64,000 bases of DNA from the NCBI RefSeq assembly GCF_008065375.1, contig NZ_VJYI01000002.1, positions 1-64,000 of the forward strand, read 5' to 3'. Position 1 is the first letter of the stretch, and each line of letters starts with the position of its first letter. Of the stretch, positions 43,915 to 52,712 are shown piece after piece. Source of the DNA: Nonomuraea sp. SYSU D8015 (GTDB taxonomy: Bacteria > Actinomycetota > Actinomycetes > Streptosporangiales > Streptosporangiaceae). The translations under genes were made by a program, and so were the position numbers. The notes beneath the pieces are model-generated. The model searched no databases and was not told where the DNA came from. It was given only the letters and a program-made list of their open reading frames with translations.

Positions 43915-44946
43915 ATGGGATCGGGGCAGATGGTGGCGGTGTTCGGCGCGTACGGGCACACCGGGCGGTTCGTGGTGGCACAGCTGCGGGAGCGCGGGTT
44001 CGTCCCGATTCTCTCCGGCCGCGACGCCGGCAAGCTGCAGGCGCTGGCGGCGTCTTATCCCGGACTCGAGGCGCGGCCGGCGTCGGTCGACGATCCGGGC
44101 TCGCTCGACCGCGCGCTGGCCGGTGCGGCAGCCGTGATCAATTGTGCCGGGCCCTTCGCCACGACGGCCGCCCCCGTGATCGAGGCGGCACTGCGCGCCG
44201 GGATCCCGTACGTGGATGTGGCGGCCGAGATCGAGGCCAACGTCGACACGTTCGCGCACTTCACCGACCGCGCCCGCGCCGCGGGAGCGGTGATCGTCCC
44301 CGCGATGGCCTTCTACGGCGGCCTCGGCGACCTGCTGGCCACCGCCGCGATGGGCGACTGGAGCGCGGCCGACGAGGCGCACATCGCGTACGGGCTGAGC
44401 AATTGGCACCCCACCGCCGGGACGCGCGCGGCGGGCAAGGTCTCCCGGGAGCGGCGGGACGGCCGGCGCGTCCGCTACGCGAACGGGCGACTGGAGTACC
44501 GCACCGACAACCCGCCCACCCTGAAGTGGCCCTTCCCCGAGCCGATGGGCACTCGGGAAGTCATCGGGGAGTTCACGATGGCCGACGTCGTCACCATTCC
44601 CAGTCACCTGTCCATCCCCGAGGTGTGCACGTACATGGCGATCGAGGCGGCCAGGGACATGTCGGACCCGGACACACCGACACCGGCCGCGGTCGACGAG
44701 CGTGGGCGGTCCGCCCAGACCTTCCTCGTCGAGGTCGTCGTGCGCTCCGGCGGCAGTGAACGGCGCGCTGTGGCAAGCGGCCAGGACATCTACGCCGTCA
44801 CCGCTCCGCTCGTCGTGGAAGCGGTCGACCGCATCCTCACCGGACGGACCAGGACCGTCGGCGTCGCCTCCGCCGGCGAGATCTTCGACGCCCCCGACTT
44901 CCTTCGCGCACTGTCCCCGCACATTACCCTGGAACTGCACCCATAG
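43915..44946 (+). CDS. Saccharopine dehydrogenase-like NAD(P)-binding oxidoreductase
   Basis: 343 residues from ATG at 43915 with GGGAGA upstream. The Rossmann fold at the start is MVAVFGAYGHTGRFVVAQLR, where G-A-x-G-x-T-G-R is the signature of the saccharopine dehydrogenase/trans-acting enoyl reductase group. Then come ILSGRDAGKLQAL (probable NADP), AAVINCAGPFATTAAPVIEA and GIPYVDVAAEIEANVDTFAH. The substrate is unknown. Divergent from a GlxA-type regulator across 100 bases. Confidence 0.85.
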   Translation: MGSGQMVAVFGAYGHTGRFVVAQLRERGFVPILSGRDAGKLQALAASYPGLEARPASVDDPGSLDRALAGAAAVINCAGPFATTAAPVIEAALRAGIPYVDVAAEIEANVDTFAHFTDRARAAGAVIVPAMAFYGGLGDLLATAAMGDWSAADEAHIAYGLSNWHPTAGTRAAGKVSRERRDGRRVRYANGRLEYRTDNPPTLKWPFPEPMGTREVIGEFTMADVVTIPSHLSIPEVCTYMAIEAARDMSDPDTPTPAAVDERGRSAQTFLVEVVVRSGGSERRAVASGQDIYAVTAPLVVEAVDRILTGRTRTVGVASAGEIFDAPDFLRALSPHITLELHP

Positions 44947-45013
44947 CGGACAAACCACCCAGCGCTGCACGCCGGGCCGCTGTGGTCGCGTTCGCGTCGC
45001 GCCGGTGGGTGGT

Positions 45014-45058
45014 GGTGACGGGCCTCTCGTGTTGTGTCCGGGTGTGAAGGCCGTCACC
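45014..45058 (+). terminator. Possible terminator after the oxidoreductase gene
   Basis: GGTGACGG (45014-45021) pairs with CCGTCACC (45051-45058), with further partial pairing inside. It lies 68 bases after the stop and well before the next start. Confidence 0.35.
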
Positions 45059-45210
45059 AGCGGAACCGCGCCGTGGCTGGGGCGCCGTAGCGTCCGACGG
45101 AAATCAACGCAGTCGCCCGACCTGCGATGATAAGGGCCTATGAACGTCTATGGCGTGTGTGCGCAGTGACGGTCGGTCGGTCGTCGCCACGGTTCGGCAG
45201 AATTGCTGAC

Positions 45211-48200
45211 GTGAGAGTCGGATTGCTGGGACCGTTCGAGGTCCGGAACGGCGACGGGGCCGTGGTGGAGGTTCCTGGGATTCGGCTGCGCGCACTGCTG
45301 GCTGCACTCGCCCTCGAACCCGGCCGGATCGTCACGCGTGCGAGGCTGGTGGACTGGATCTGGGGGCAACAGCCGCCCGCCGACGAAGTGAACGCCTTGC
45401 AGGCGTTGGTGTCCAGGCTGCGCAGGGTGTTGCCGGACGGTGTGATCGAGGCCGATTCCGGCGGGTACCGGCTGGCCGTGGCTCCTGATGCCGTGGATGT
45501 GTGCCGCTTCGAGCACCTGGTCGGTCAGGCCCGTGCCGCCGAACCCGCGGAGCGGGCGGATCTGCTGCGCTCGGCCTTGGCGTTGTGGCGCGGTACGGCC
45601 ATGGCGGACCTCGCGCTACAAGGCAGCGATGTGTTCGACGCCGCGGTCGCGCGGCTGGACGAGCTCTACGTCGCCGCGCTCGGGGACCGGGTGGATGCGG
45701 ACATCCGCCTCGGCCGTGGCTCGGAGTTGGTCTCCGAGCTGACCGAGCTGGTTGCCACGTATCCGCTGCGAGAGGGGTTCGTGGCGGCCTTGATGCGGGC
45801 GCTCGCCGAGGCGGGGCGTGGCAATGAGGCGTTGACGGTGTACCAGCGGACGCGCGAGCGGCTCGCCGAGGAGTTGGGCGCCGACCCATCGGCCGAGCTC
45901 TCCGCGCTGCACACCGCGTTACTGCGTGGCGAGCTGGGCGGGCGGGCGGAGAACCGCAGGACGAACCTGCGCGCCGAGCTGACGAGTTTCGTCGGCAAGG
46001 ACGATGACATCTCCGCGGTCGCCGGCCTGGCCGTCAAGCACCGACTGGTCACTTTGACCGGGGCAGGTGGCTCCGGCAAGACCAGGCTGGCCACCGAGAC
46101 CGCGCGGGCGATGCTCGCCGAGCTGCCGGATGGGGCGTGGCTGGTCGAACTGGCCTCGGTGCGGGCAGGCGGTGAGCTGGCGCAGGCCGCCCTCACCGCG
46201 ATCGGCCTGCGTGACCAGGCAGTGCTCGGCGGTGCGCGGGGCGGGGAACCGGTGGATCGGCTCATCGCCGCGGTCCGGGAGCGCTCGATGTTGCTGATCC
46301 TGGACAACTGCGAGCACGTGATCGAGGCGGCCGCGGCCTTCGCGGATCGGCTTCTCGGGGAGTGCCGGAGGTTGCGGATCCTGGCCACGAGCAGGGAACC
46401 GCTCGGCATCACCGGGGAGGTGCTGTGGCAGGTCGAGCCACTCGCGCTGCCCGCGAACGGAGCAGACCTCGCCGAGACCGGGTCCTCGCCCGCGGTGCGG
46501 CTGCTGCGGGACCGCGCGGAGCTGGTACGTAAGGACATCGGCTCCGACGCGCACACCTTGTCGGCCATGGCGCGCATCTGCTGGGCGCTCGACGGGATGC
46601 CGCTGGCGATCGAACTGGCCGCGGCACGTCTGCGCACCATGTCCGTCGATCAGCTGGCGCGTCGGCTCGATGACCGATTCCGTCTGTTGACCAGCGGCAG
46701 CCGTACGGTGCTTCCCCGGCACAAGACGCTGCGCGCGGTCGTGGACTGGAGCTGGGATCTCCTGACCGAGGCCGAACGCGGCGTGCTGCGGCGGCTGTCG
46801 GTGTTCTCCGGCGGGGTGAGCCTGGAAGCGGCCGAACGGGTGTGCGGGGACGAGGTCGCCGGGGAGCAGGTCTTCGACGTGCTGACCGCGTTGATCGAGA
46901 AGTCGCTGCTGCTCGCCGACGGCGAGGTCACGCCGCGCTACCGGATGCTCAACACCATCAGGGAGTACGCGGCGCACCGGCTCGCCGAAGCCGGGGAAAC
47001 CGAGCAGGCGCGCCGGGCGCACCTCGCTTACTTCACCGAGCTGGCCGAGACGGCGGAGCCGAACCTGCGCCGGGCCGGGCAGCTGGAATGGCTGTCCACG
47101 CTGAAGGCCGAGCACGACAACATCAGGGCGGCCCTGCGCGGGGCGATCGCCGAGGGATGGGCCCAGGAGGCGATGCGGCTGGTCGCGGCCGCGGGCTGGT
47201 ACTGGTACCTCAGCGGGCACAGGGCCGAGGGCGCGGAGTTGAGCATCGCGGCGGCCTCGCTGCACGGTGAGGTGTCCGATGAGGTGCGGGCGATGGCGTA
47301 CGTCATGGTGACGGTGTTCGTGACCTCCGGGGTCAGCGGCGATCAGTATCAGGCGCGGGAGTGGATTCAAGAGGCCCACCGGTTGGCCCAGCGCAGCGGG
47401 TCTCGCCACCCGCTGCTCGGGTTCGTCCAGCTGTGGGAGCGGATGCTGCACGCCCCGACGGAATTCCTGCCCGCGCTCGAGCCGCTCATCGCCGGCGACG
47501 ATCCGTGGGTGCGCGCGCAGGCCAGGCTCAGTCGTGGCCGATTCCGGTTGACGCTCGGCGCCGACGAGACGGACGTGGACGTCGACGCCGAGATCGCCCT
47601 TGCCGAGTTCCGCACGCTGGGTGACCGGATGGGGATCTCGTTGGCGCTGACCTTCCTGGCCGATCGACTCGCCATGCGCGGCGAGTTCGCACGCGCGTGT
47701 GAATACCACGAAGAGGCGGTTGTGGCGCTGACCGAGGTAGGCGCGATGGAGGACGTGGTCGGGGTGCGGGCGCGGCTGGCTCAGCTGTACTGGCTGCTCG
47801 GCGACGAGCGAGCCAGCACGCTCGCCATGGCGGAAGCGCAGCGGTGCGCGGGCGGGATCGCCTGGCCGGACACGCTTGCCGAGCTGGCGCTTTCGAAGGC
47901 GCAGCTGGCGCACTGGCGTGCCGAGCCGGACAAGGCACACGAGCACCTGGCCACGGCGCGGGCGGTGCTGGGCGACGCGGAAAAGGCCGACTCCATCCGT
48001 GCCGTGACCATGCACCTGTACGGCTACCTCACCGAGGATCTCGACAAGGCCCGCGTGTATCGGGCCGAGGCGTTCCGCGCGGCCGCGGCCACGGATCACC
48101 CGCATCCACCGACGATCGCCGAGATCTTGATCGGGATCGCGGATCTCGCGCTGCGCCAGGGGCAGTACGAGCAGGCCGTGCGACTGCTCGCGGCGAGCGA

Positions 48201-48357
48201 CAGCGTGCGCGGTACGCCGGATCGCTCGCAGCCGGACGTTGCCAGGATCGCCGCGGAGGCGCGGAATCGCCTCGGCGAAGCCGCGTTCGCCGAGGCGACC
48301 CGCGACGGACAGCGGCGGGATTGGCGTGAGCTGGCCGAGATCACGCTCGCTTCGTGA
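45211..48357 (+). CDS. SARP/AfsR-type regulator: OmpR HTH, BTAD, ATPase, TPR
   Basis: 1048 residues from GTG at 45211, which starts directly at RVGLLGPFEVRNGDGAVVEV, the usual first strand of SARPs. Winged HTH to about 90 (LRALLAALALEPGRIVTRAR, LQALVSRLRRVLPDG), BTAD about 97-245 (FEHLVGQARAAEPAERADLL, EALTVYQRTRERLAEELGAD), ATPase with Walker A LTGAGGSGKTRLATE at 282-296 and Walker B MLLILDNCEHVIEAA, then TPR-like helices. SARPs activate antibiotic and secondary-metabolite genes. Next to it are an ABC exporter, a P450 and a conserved small protein. Its 3' end overlaps the exporter permease gene by 17 bases. Confidence 0.92.
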   Translation: MRVGLLGPFEVRNGDGAVVEVPGIRLRALLAALALEPGRIVTRARLVDWIWGQQPPADEVNALQALVSRLRRVLPDGVIEADSGGYRLAVAPDAVDVCRFEHLVGQARAAEPAERADLLRSALALWRGTAMADLALQGSDVFDAAVARLDELYVAALGDRVDADIRLGRGSELVSELTELVATYPLREGFVAALMRALAEAGRGNEALTVYQRTRERLAEELGADPSAELSALHTALLRGELGGRAENRRTNLRAELTSFVGKDDDISAVAGLAVKHRLVTLTGAGGSGKTRLATETARAMLAELPDGAWLVELASVRAGGELAQAALTAIGLRDQAVLGGARGGEPVDRLIAAVRERSMLLILDNCEHVIEAAAAFADRLLGECRRLRILATSREPLGITGEVLWQVEPLALPANGADLAETGSSPAVRLLRDRAELVRKDIGSDAHTLSAMARICWALDGMPLAIELAAARLRTMSVDQLARRLDDRFRLLTSGSRTVLPRHKTLRAVVDWSWDLLTEAERGVLRRLSVFSGGVSLEAAERVCGDEVAGEQVFDVLTALIEKSLLLADGEVTPRYRMLNTIREYAAHRLAEAGETEQARRAHLAYFTELAETAEPNLRRAGQLEWLSTLKAEHDNIRAALRGAIAEGWAQEAMRLVAAAGWYWYLSGHRAEGAELSIAAASLHGEVSDEVRAMAYVMVTVFVTSGVSGDQYQAREWIQEAHRLAQRSGSRHPLLGFVQLWERMLHAPTEFLPALEPLIAGDDPWVRAQARLSRGRFRLTLGADETDVDVDAEIALAEFRTLGDRMGISLALTFLADRLAMRGEFARACEYHEEAVVALTEVGAMEDVVGVRARLAQLYWLLGDERASTLAMAEAQRCAGGIAWPDTLAELALSKAQLAHWRAEPDKAHEHLATARAVLGDAEKADSIRAVTMHLYGYLTEDLDKARVYRAEAFRAAAATDHPHPPTIAEILIGIADLALRQGQYEQAVRLLAASDSVRGTPDRSQPDVARIAAEARNRLGEAAFAEATRDGQRRDWRELAEITLAS

Positions 48358-49102
48358 ACGTCGCACGCGCCCACAGGTAGCCGGCCAACGAGAGCCCCAC
48401 ACACCAGGCGATCGCCGTGATGGCCGATCCCGCCGACGGCGTGCCGGTCAACAGCCCGCGCAGGGTTTCGATGATCGAGGTGAACGGCTGGTACTCGGCG
48501 AATTGCCGCGCACCCGGCCCCATCGTGTCGGCCGGCACGAACGCGCTGCTCAGGAAGGGAAGGAGCATCAGCGGGACACCGGCGAGGCCCGCGTTTTCCG
48601 GTGTCTTCGCGGCGAGTCCGGACGCGACGGTCAGCCAGCCGATCGCCAGCACCGTCAACACGATGATGCCGATCGCGCCGAGCCACTCCGGGAAACTCGC
48701 CGACGGCCGGAATCCCATCAGCAATGCGACCCCGATGATGATCGCGATGGCCACCAGGGTCCGCAGGATGATCGCGAACACGTGCGCGTTCAACACCGCG
48801 GCCCGGGACACGTCCATGACCCGAAGCCGGTTGATGAATCCGGTCGTCATATCGGAATTCACCGCGGTCGCGGTGGGTCCTATGCCGTAGCCGATGGTCA
48901 ATATGATCAGCCCCGGCGTCGCGTAGTCGACGTAGTCGGTACCGACGTCGAACGCGCCGCCGAGTACGTAGACCATGAGGAACATCACGAAAATCGGCAC
49001 GACTATGGAGTTGAACAGGGTCAACGGATTTCGCATCGTGTGTCGGAAGTTGCGCCGCACCATGGTCGCGGAATCCGCCAGGGAAGCTGAGATGACGTTC
49101 AT
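48341..49102 (-). CDS. ABC-2 exporter permease, DrrB type
   Basis: 253 residues, six membrane segments (IVVPIFVMFLMVYVLGGAFD, TPGLIILTIGYGIGPTATAV, VFAIILRTLVAIAIIIGVAL, IGIIVLTVLAIGWLTVASGL). The block VPLMLLPFLSSAFVPADTMG and ARQFAEYQPFTSIIETLRGL is typical of antibiotic-export ABC-2 permeases. It starts inside the end of the ATPase gene (ATGA overlap). Exports an unknown compound, perhaps the product made with the nearby P450. Confidence 0.9.
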   Translation of the reverse strand: MNVISASLADSATMVRRNFRHTMRNPLTLFNSIVVPIFVMFLMVYVLGGAFDVGTDYVDYATPGLIILTIGYGIGPTATAVNSDMTTGFINRLRVMDVSRAAVLNAHVFAIILRTLVAIAIIIGVALLMGFRPSASFPEWLGAIGIIVLTVLAIGWLTVASGLAAKTPENAGLAGVPLMLLPFLSSAFVPADTMGPGARQFAEYQPFTSIIETLRGLLTGTPSAGSAITAIAWCVGLSLAGYLWARATFTKRA

Positions 49103-50043
49103 CGTGCGCTGATCTCCTTGCTTTCGTGACCGGTAAGGGCGAGGAAGACGTCATCCAGGTCCGGTGTATGCACCGACAGTTCCTCGACTTCCAGGGAATG
49201 CTCATCGAGCCGATCGAGCAGGGCGCGCAATGACCTCACCCCGCCGTCGCCGGGCACACGCAAGGTCAGCTCTTCGTCGTCCTTTGTGGACCCGTGCAGG
49301 ACCCGTGCCGCGACGTCGAGCTCGTGCCGATTGGTGAACCGTAGCCGGACATGACTGCCGGGAACCCGGCGCTTGAGCTCATCGGCGGTGCCCTCGGCGA
49401 CCAGCCGGCCCTGATCGAGTACGGCGATCCGGTCGGCGAGCTGGTCGGCCTCCTCGAGATACTGGGTCGTGAGGAAGATGGTCGTACCGTCGGCGACCAG
49501 TTCCCGGATGATCTCCCACATCGTGCGGCGGCTGCGCGGATCCAGTCCCGTGGTGGGCTCGTCCAGAAAAATGAGCTGCGGCTGGCCGACCAGCGTCATG
49601 GCAAGGTCCAGCTTGCGGCGCATGCCGCCGGAGTAGGACGCCGCCAGTTTGCTCGCCGCTTCGGCCAGGTCGAACCGGTCGAGCAGCCGGTCGGTGATTC
49701 GTTTGCCCTCCTTCTTGGGCAGGTGCAGGAGATCCGCCATCATCAGCAGGTTTTCCTCACCGGTCAGCAGGTCATCGACCGAGGCGAACTGCCCGGTGAC
49801 CCCGATCGCCGCACGCACCGCCTTGGTTTGCGTGGCCACGTCGTGCCCGGCGACGACCGCCTTCCCGGCGTCGGGGGTCAGCAGCGTGGTCAGCACGTTC
49901 ACCGTGGTGGTCTTCCCGGCGCCGTTGGGCCCGAGCAGGGCGAAGATCGTGCCGGTCCGGACATGCAGGTCGACGCCGTCGAGCACGACCTTGTCTTTGT
50001 ATGCCTTCCGCAGCCCCGAGGCCGCAATGGCTGAACCGTTCAT
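49099..50043 (-). CDS. ABC exporter ATPase, DrrA type
   Basis: 314 residues from ATG at 50043 (MNGSAIAASGLRKAYKDKVV). Walker A LLGPNGAGKTTTVNVL, signature YSGGMRRKLDLAMTLVGQPQ, Walker B LIFLDEPTTGLDPRSR, switch region LTTQYLEEADQLAD (Gln in place of the usual switch His: T-T-Q-Y). The C-terminal VHTPDLDDVFLALTGHESKE marks the DrrA group. The Q for H change is common in this group. The start codon and leader are mirrored as an inverted copy at 50266-50351. Confidence 0.9.
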   Translation of the reverse strand: MNGSAIAASGLRKAYKDKVVLDGVDLHVRTGTIFALLGPNGAGKTTTVNVLTTLLTPDAGKAVVAGHDVATQTKAVRAAIGVTGQFASVDDLLTGEENLLMMADLLHLPKKEGKRITDRLLDRFDLAEAASKLAASYSGGMRRKLDLAMTLVGQPQLIFLDEPTTGLDPRSRRTMWEIIRELVADGTTIFLTTQYLEEADQLADRIAVLDQGRLVAEGTADELKRRVPGSHVRLRFTNRHELDVAARVLHGSTKDDEELTLRVPGDGGVRSLRALLDRLDEHSLEVEELSVHTPDLDDVFLALTGHESKEISAR

Positions 50044-50117
50044 GGCGTCCAGCGTCGCCGACCGCCCTGATACCGGGCCGTTGCCATCCTGACGCGGGCG
50101 CTGACACGACACCGCAT
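50033..50117 (-). repeat. Inverted duplication, left arm (leader and start of exporter ATPase)
   Basis: Read on the minus strand this arm runs from ATGCGGTG through CGGCCCGGTATCAGGGCGGT and GACGCTGGACGCCATGAACG. It contains the exporter ATPase start codon at 50043. The right arm at 50266-50351 carries almost the same sequence on the plus strand; over the 49 bases next to the start codon I count two differences. Confidence 0.85.
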
Positions 50118-50265
50118 CAGCGGCCGATCGCCGCCGGTACCCTTGCCGGCCCGTTCTCTACTGGGAGTCGGCGGCGCAACTCCGCGAGCGCGAGGTCCCG
50201 GTCCAGCCGAGATACCAGCAACCGGTCGGTCCCCAGCCGACCAGCCCTCGCGCCGGCCGTCGACC

Positions 50266-50351
50266 ATGCGGTGCCGGTGTCAGCGGCCGTGTCAGGCCGG
50301 CGACGGCCCGGTATCAGAGCGGTCGGCAACGCTGGACGCCATGAACGGTTC
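50266..50351 (+). repeat. Inverted duplication, right arm
   Basis: The arm runs from ATGCGGTG through CGGCCCGGTATCAGAGCGGT and AACGCTGGACGCCATGAACG to GGTTC. It includes a copy of the exporter start codon (ATG at 50341), which here opens only a short frame before the real start at 50380. The distal part differs from the left arm by a few substitutions and small gaps. It probably arose by inversion-duplication of a promoter or operator region, and gives the gene at 50380 the same control as the exporter. Confidence 0.85.
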
Positions 50352-50379
50352 CAGAACGGATGTAAAGGACCACACAACC

Positions 50380-50787
50380 ATGTCCATCACCCTCACCGAC
50401 CAGGACAAGATCACCCTGTGGACCGCCGCATGGGGCGCCGTCTCGCTGATGTCCGCCGCCGGTGCCGCCGGCTCGGCCCACAGGGCCGGCACCGAGGGCT
50501 CCATCGCCCTGACCTCCGCGACCGGCCTGGTCGGGCACGTGCTCGCCAAGAAGCCCAAGGGCGCGAAGCTGAACGGCAAGTCCGTGGCCGAACTCGCCGA
50601 CACCGTGCTGCCGGCCCTGACCGCGGCCATGAGCCTGCTCAAGGAGCAGGCTCCGGCCGAGGCCGGCAACTTCCGCAGCACCGTCATCATCGCCATCGAC
50701 GCAGCCACCCGGACCCACCAGGGCGAGCCCAGCCCCACCATGGCGGAGATGGCCCGCAAGATCACCGAAGCCCTCGACGCCGCTTGA
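50380..50787 (+). CDS. Conserved hypothetical protein upstream of P450
   Basis: 135 residues from ATG at 50380 (AAAGGAC upstream). MSITLTDQDKITLWTAAWGA, VSLMSAAGAAGSAHRAGTEG, IALTSATGLVGHVLAKKPKG, VAELADTVLPALTAAMSLLK, and a tail with HQGEPSPTMAEMARKITEAL. It is all-helical, with no signal peptide; the alanine/glycine-rich segment at about 20-45 may pack against a partner or membrane. I believe similar proteins occur in other actinomycetes but know no function. It lies 66 bases before the P450, behind the duplicated leader. Confidence 0.75.
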   Translation: MSITLTDQDKITLWTAAWGAVSLMSAAGAAGSAHRAGTEGSIALTSATGLVGHVLAKKPKGAKLNGKSVAELADTVLPALTAAMSLLKEQAPAEAGNFRSTVIIAIDAATRTHQGEPSPTMAEMARKITEALDAA

Positions 50788-50852
50788 CGCGCTGAATGCA
50801 ACGTAGCTTCCGAGCCACTCCAAACACGTACGATCGCGAGACGAGGAAAGTC

Positions 50853-52061
50853 ATGGGTGAATCCCTCCACACCGTCACGGCGATGCCGACGGCGCGTCAG
50901 CCCGGCTGCCCCTTCGACCCGCCGGCAGAGCTGATCGACGCCCGCGGGCACGGCCCGATCAGCCGCTACCCCTTCCCCGACGGACACCAGGGCTGGCTGA
51001 TCACCGGCTATGACCTGGTCCGCTCGGTACTGGCCGACCGGCGGTTCAGCTCCCGCAAGGAGCTCATGCGCCACCACCCGCTGATCGACTACGGCGACAT
51101 CGAGGTCCCTCCGGCGCCGCCCGGCGAGTTCCTCCTCATGGACGACCCACAGCACAGCCGCTACCGCAAACCCCTGGCGGGCAAGTTCACCGTCCGCCGG
51201 ATGCGGCTGCTCACCGAGCGCGTCGAGCAGATCACCGCCGAGCACCTGGACGCCATGGAGGAGACCGGGCCGCCGACCGACCTGGTGACCGCGTTCGCCA
51301 AGCCCATCCCCGCCATCATGATCTGTGAGCTGCTGGGCGTGCCGTACCAGGACCGAGGCTCCTTCCAGGAGAACATCGACAAGTTCATGAGCGGGGAAAC
51401 CAGCGACGAAGACCTGTTCGCCGCCTACACCGCGACCCAGCACTACCTCGGCGAGCTGGTGGCAGCCAAGCGCGCCAACCCCACCGACGACGTGCTCAGC
51501 GACCTCACCGACAGCGACCTGACCGACGAGGAGCTGAAGGGGATGAGCCTGATCCTGCTGGCGGCCGGGCTCGACACCACCACGAACATGCTGGCGCTGG
51601 GCACCTTCGCCCTGCTGCGCAACCCGGCGCAGCTGGCCGCGCTGCGCGCCGATCCCGCGCTCGCCGACCGGGCCGTGGAGGAGCTGCTGCGGTATCTGAG
51701 CGTCGCCAAGACGTTCATGAGGACGGCGCTGCAGGACGTCGAGCTGGGCGGCCACACCATCGAGGCCGGCACGACGGTCATCCTGTCGGTCAACACCGCC
51801 AACCGCGACCCCGAGCGCTTCACCGATCCCCACGTGCTCAATCTCCGCAGGCAGGACGGCGGGCACCTGGCCTTCGGCCACGGCATCCACCAGTGCCTGG
51901 GCCAGCAGCTGGCCCGCGTCGAGATGCGGGTGGCGCTCCCCGCGCTGCTCAACCGCTTCCCCACCCTGCGGCTGGCCGTACCGGCCGACGAGGTCGCCCT
52001 GCGCCCGGAGACAGCCGACATCTACGGGGTCAAGAGCCTCCCGGTCACCTGGGACGCCTGA
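50853..52061 (+). CDS. Cytochrome P450 monooxygenase (second copy)
   Basis: 402 residues from ATG at 50853 (GAGGAAAG upstream). I helix LILLAAGLDTTTNMLALGTF has Asp-Thr where the first P450 has Glu-Thr. E-x-x-R in EELLRYLSVAKTFMRTALQD and heme ligand C348 in LAFGHGIHQCLGQQLARVEM. Substrate-side text differs from the first P450 (KFMSGETSDEDLFAAYTATQ against the other's longer loop), so the substrates may differ. It sits in a group with a SARP regulator and an exporter, as in small secondary-metabolite loci, but no core synthase is present. A strong terminator follows. Confidence 0.92.
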   Translation: MGESLHTVTAMPTARQPGCPFDPPAELIDARGHGPISRYPFPDGHQGWLITGYDLVRSVLADRRFSSRKELMRHHPLIDYGDIEVPPAPPGEFLLMDDPQHSRYRKPLAGKFTVRRMRLLTERVEQITAEHLDAMEETGPPTDLVTAFAKPIPAIMICELLGVPYQDRGSFQENIDKFMSGETSDEDLFAAYTATQHYLGELVAAKRANPTDDVLSDLTDSDLTDEELKGMSLILLAAGLDTTTNMLALGTFALLRNPAQLAALRADPALADRAVEELLRYLSVAKTFMRTALQDVELGGHTIEAGTTVILSVNTANRDPERFTDPHVLNLRRQDGGHLAFGHGIHQCLGQQLARVEMRVALPALLNRFPTLRLAVPADEVALRPETADIYGVKSLPVTWDA

Positions 52062-52096
52062 CCGCGAGCCAGTGACGGGTGAGGTCGCGTACGGCC

Positions 52097-52121
52097 GCCC
52101 GCCACCACTGTGGTGGCGGGC
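52097..52121 (+). terminator. Strong hairpin terminator of the second P450
   Basis: GCCCGCCACCA (52097-52107) and TGGTGGCGGGC (52111-52121) pair perfectly around CTG, 36 bases after the P450 stop. Confidence 0.85.
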
Positions 52122-52303
52122 CTACGGCGATCGCGACCGCGGTCTAGTCCATGCCATCCGACTTGCTCGCAACACAGGCAAGATCATTGCACCGATATCT
52201 CGTGCAGGCGGTCAGGCCGTGCCGATGTACGACCGTGGACAGACGGGGAAGTTCCGACCGTGGTCAGACGCGCTGCGCCGGGATGGTTTGTCACCGTGTT
52301 CAT

Positions 52304-52492
52304 GTGATCGAAGTCGGAGAGTCGACGAAGCAATACGGCTCGACGCTCGCCTTGGACCGGCTGTCCTTCCAGGTTCCCCCCGGGCGGGTGACCGGCTTTC
52401 TGGGGCCCAACGGCGCGGGGAAGTCCACGACCATGCGCGTCATCGCCGCGACTCCTGATTCACCTGTCACGCGGCCGTTTCGCTCTGGCTGA
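52304..52492 (+). pseudogene. Truncated ABC exporter ATPase (first 50 residues only)
   Basis: A GTG at 52304 opens VIEVGESTKQYGSTLALDRL, SFQVPPGRVTGFLGPNGAGK and STTMRVIA, a normal start of an ABC-2 exporter ATPase through Walker A. After MRVIA the text changes (ATPDSPVTRPFRSG) and stops at 52492. No signature or Walker B follows. Just upstream a direct repeat CGACCGTGGxCAGACG occurs twice (about 52228-52275), possibly an operator left from the original promoter. Confidence 0.75.
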
Positions 52493-52712
52493 GCGCGGAT
52501 GTGAGAGCCGCGGTCAGCCTCACGAGCGGGCCCGGTCCTCGCCACAGCGGCCAGGCCTGGCGGCTGACATGCGGGCGGTGCACGGCGAACGCGTTCCGGG
52601 GGCGGCTGTGTGCTCTCTCCCCATCGGATCCGCCGGCCACCGATGAATTCGACGACCGGGCCCGGTCTACACCTACACACTGCAAGCCGCGCACATGATC
52701 AGTGGAGGGACC

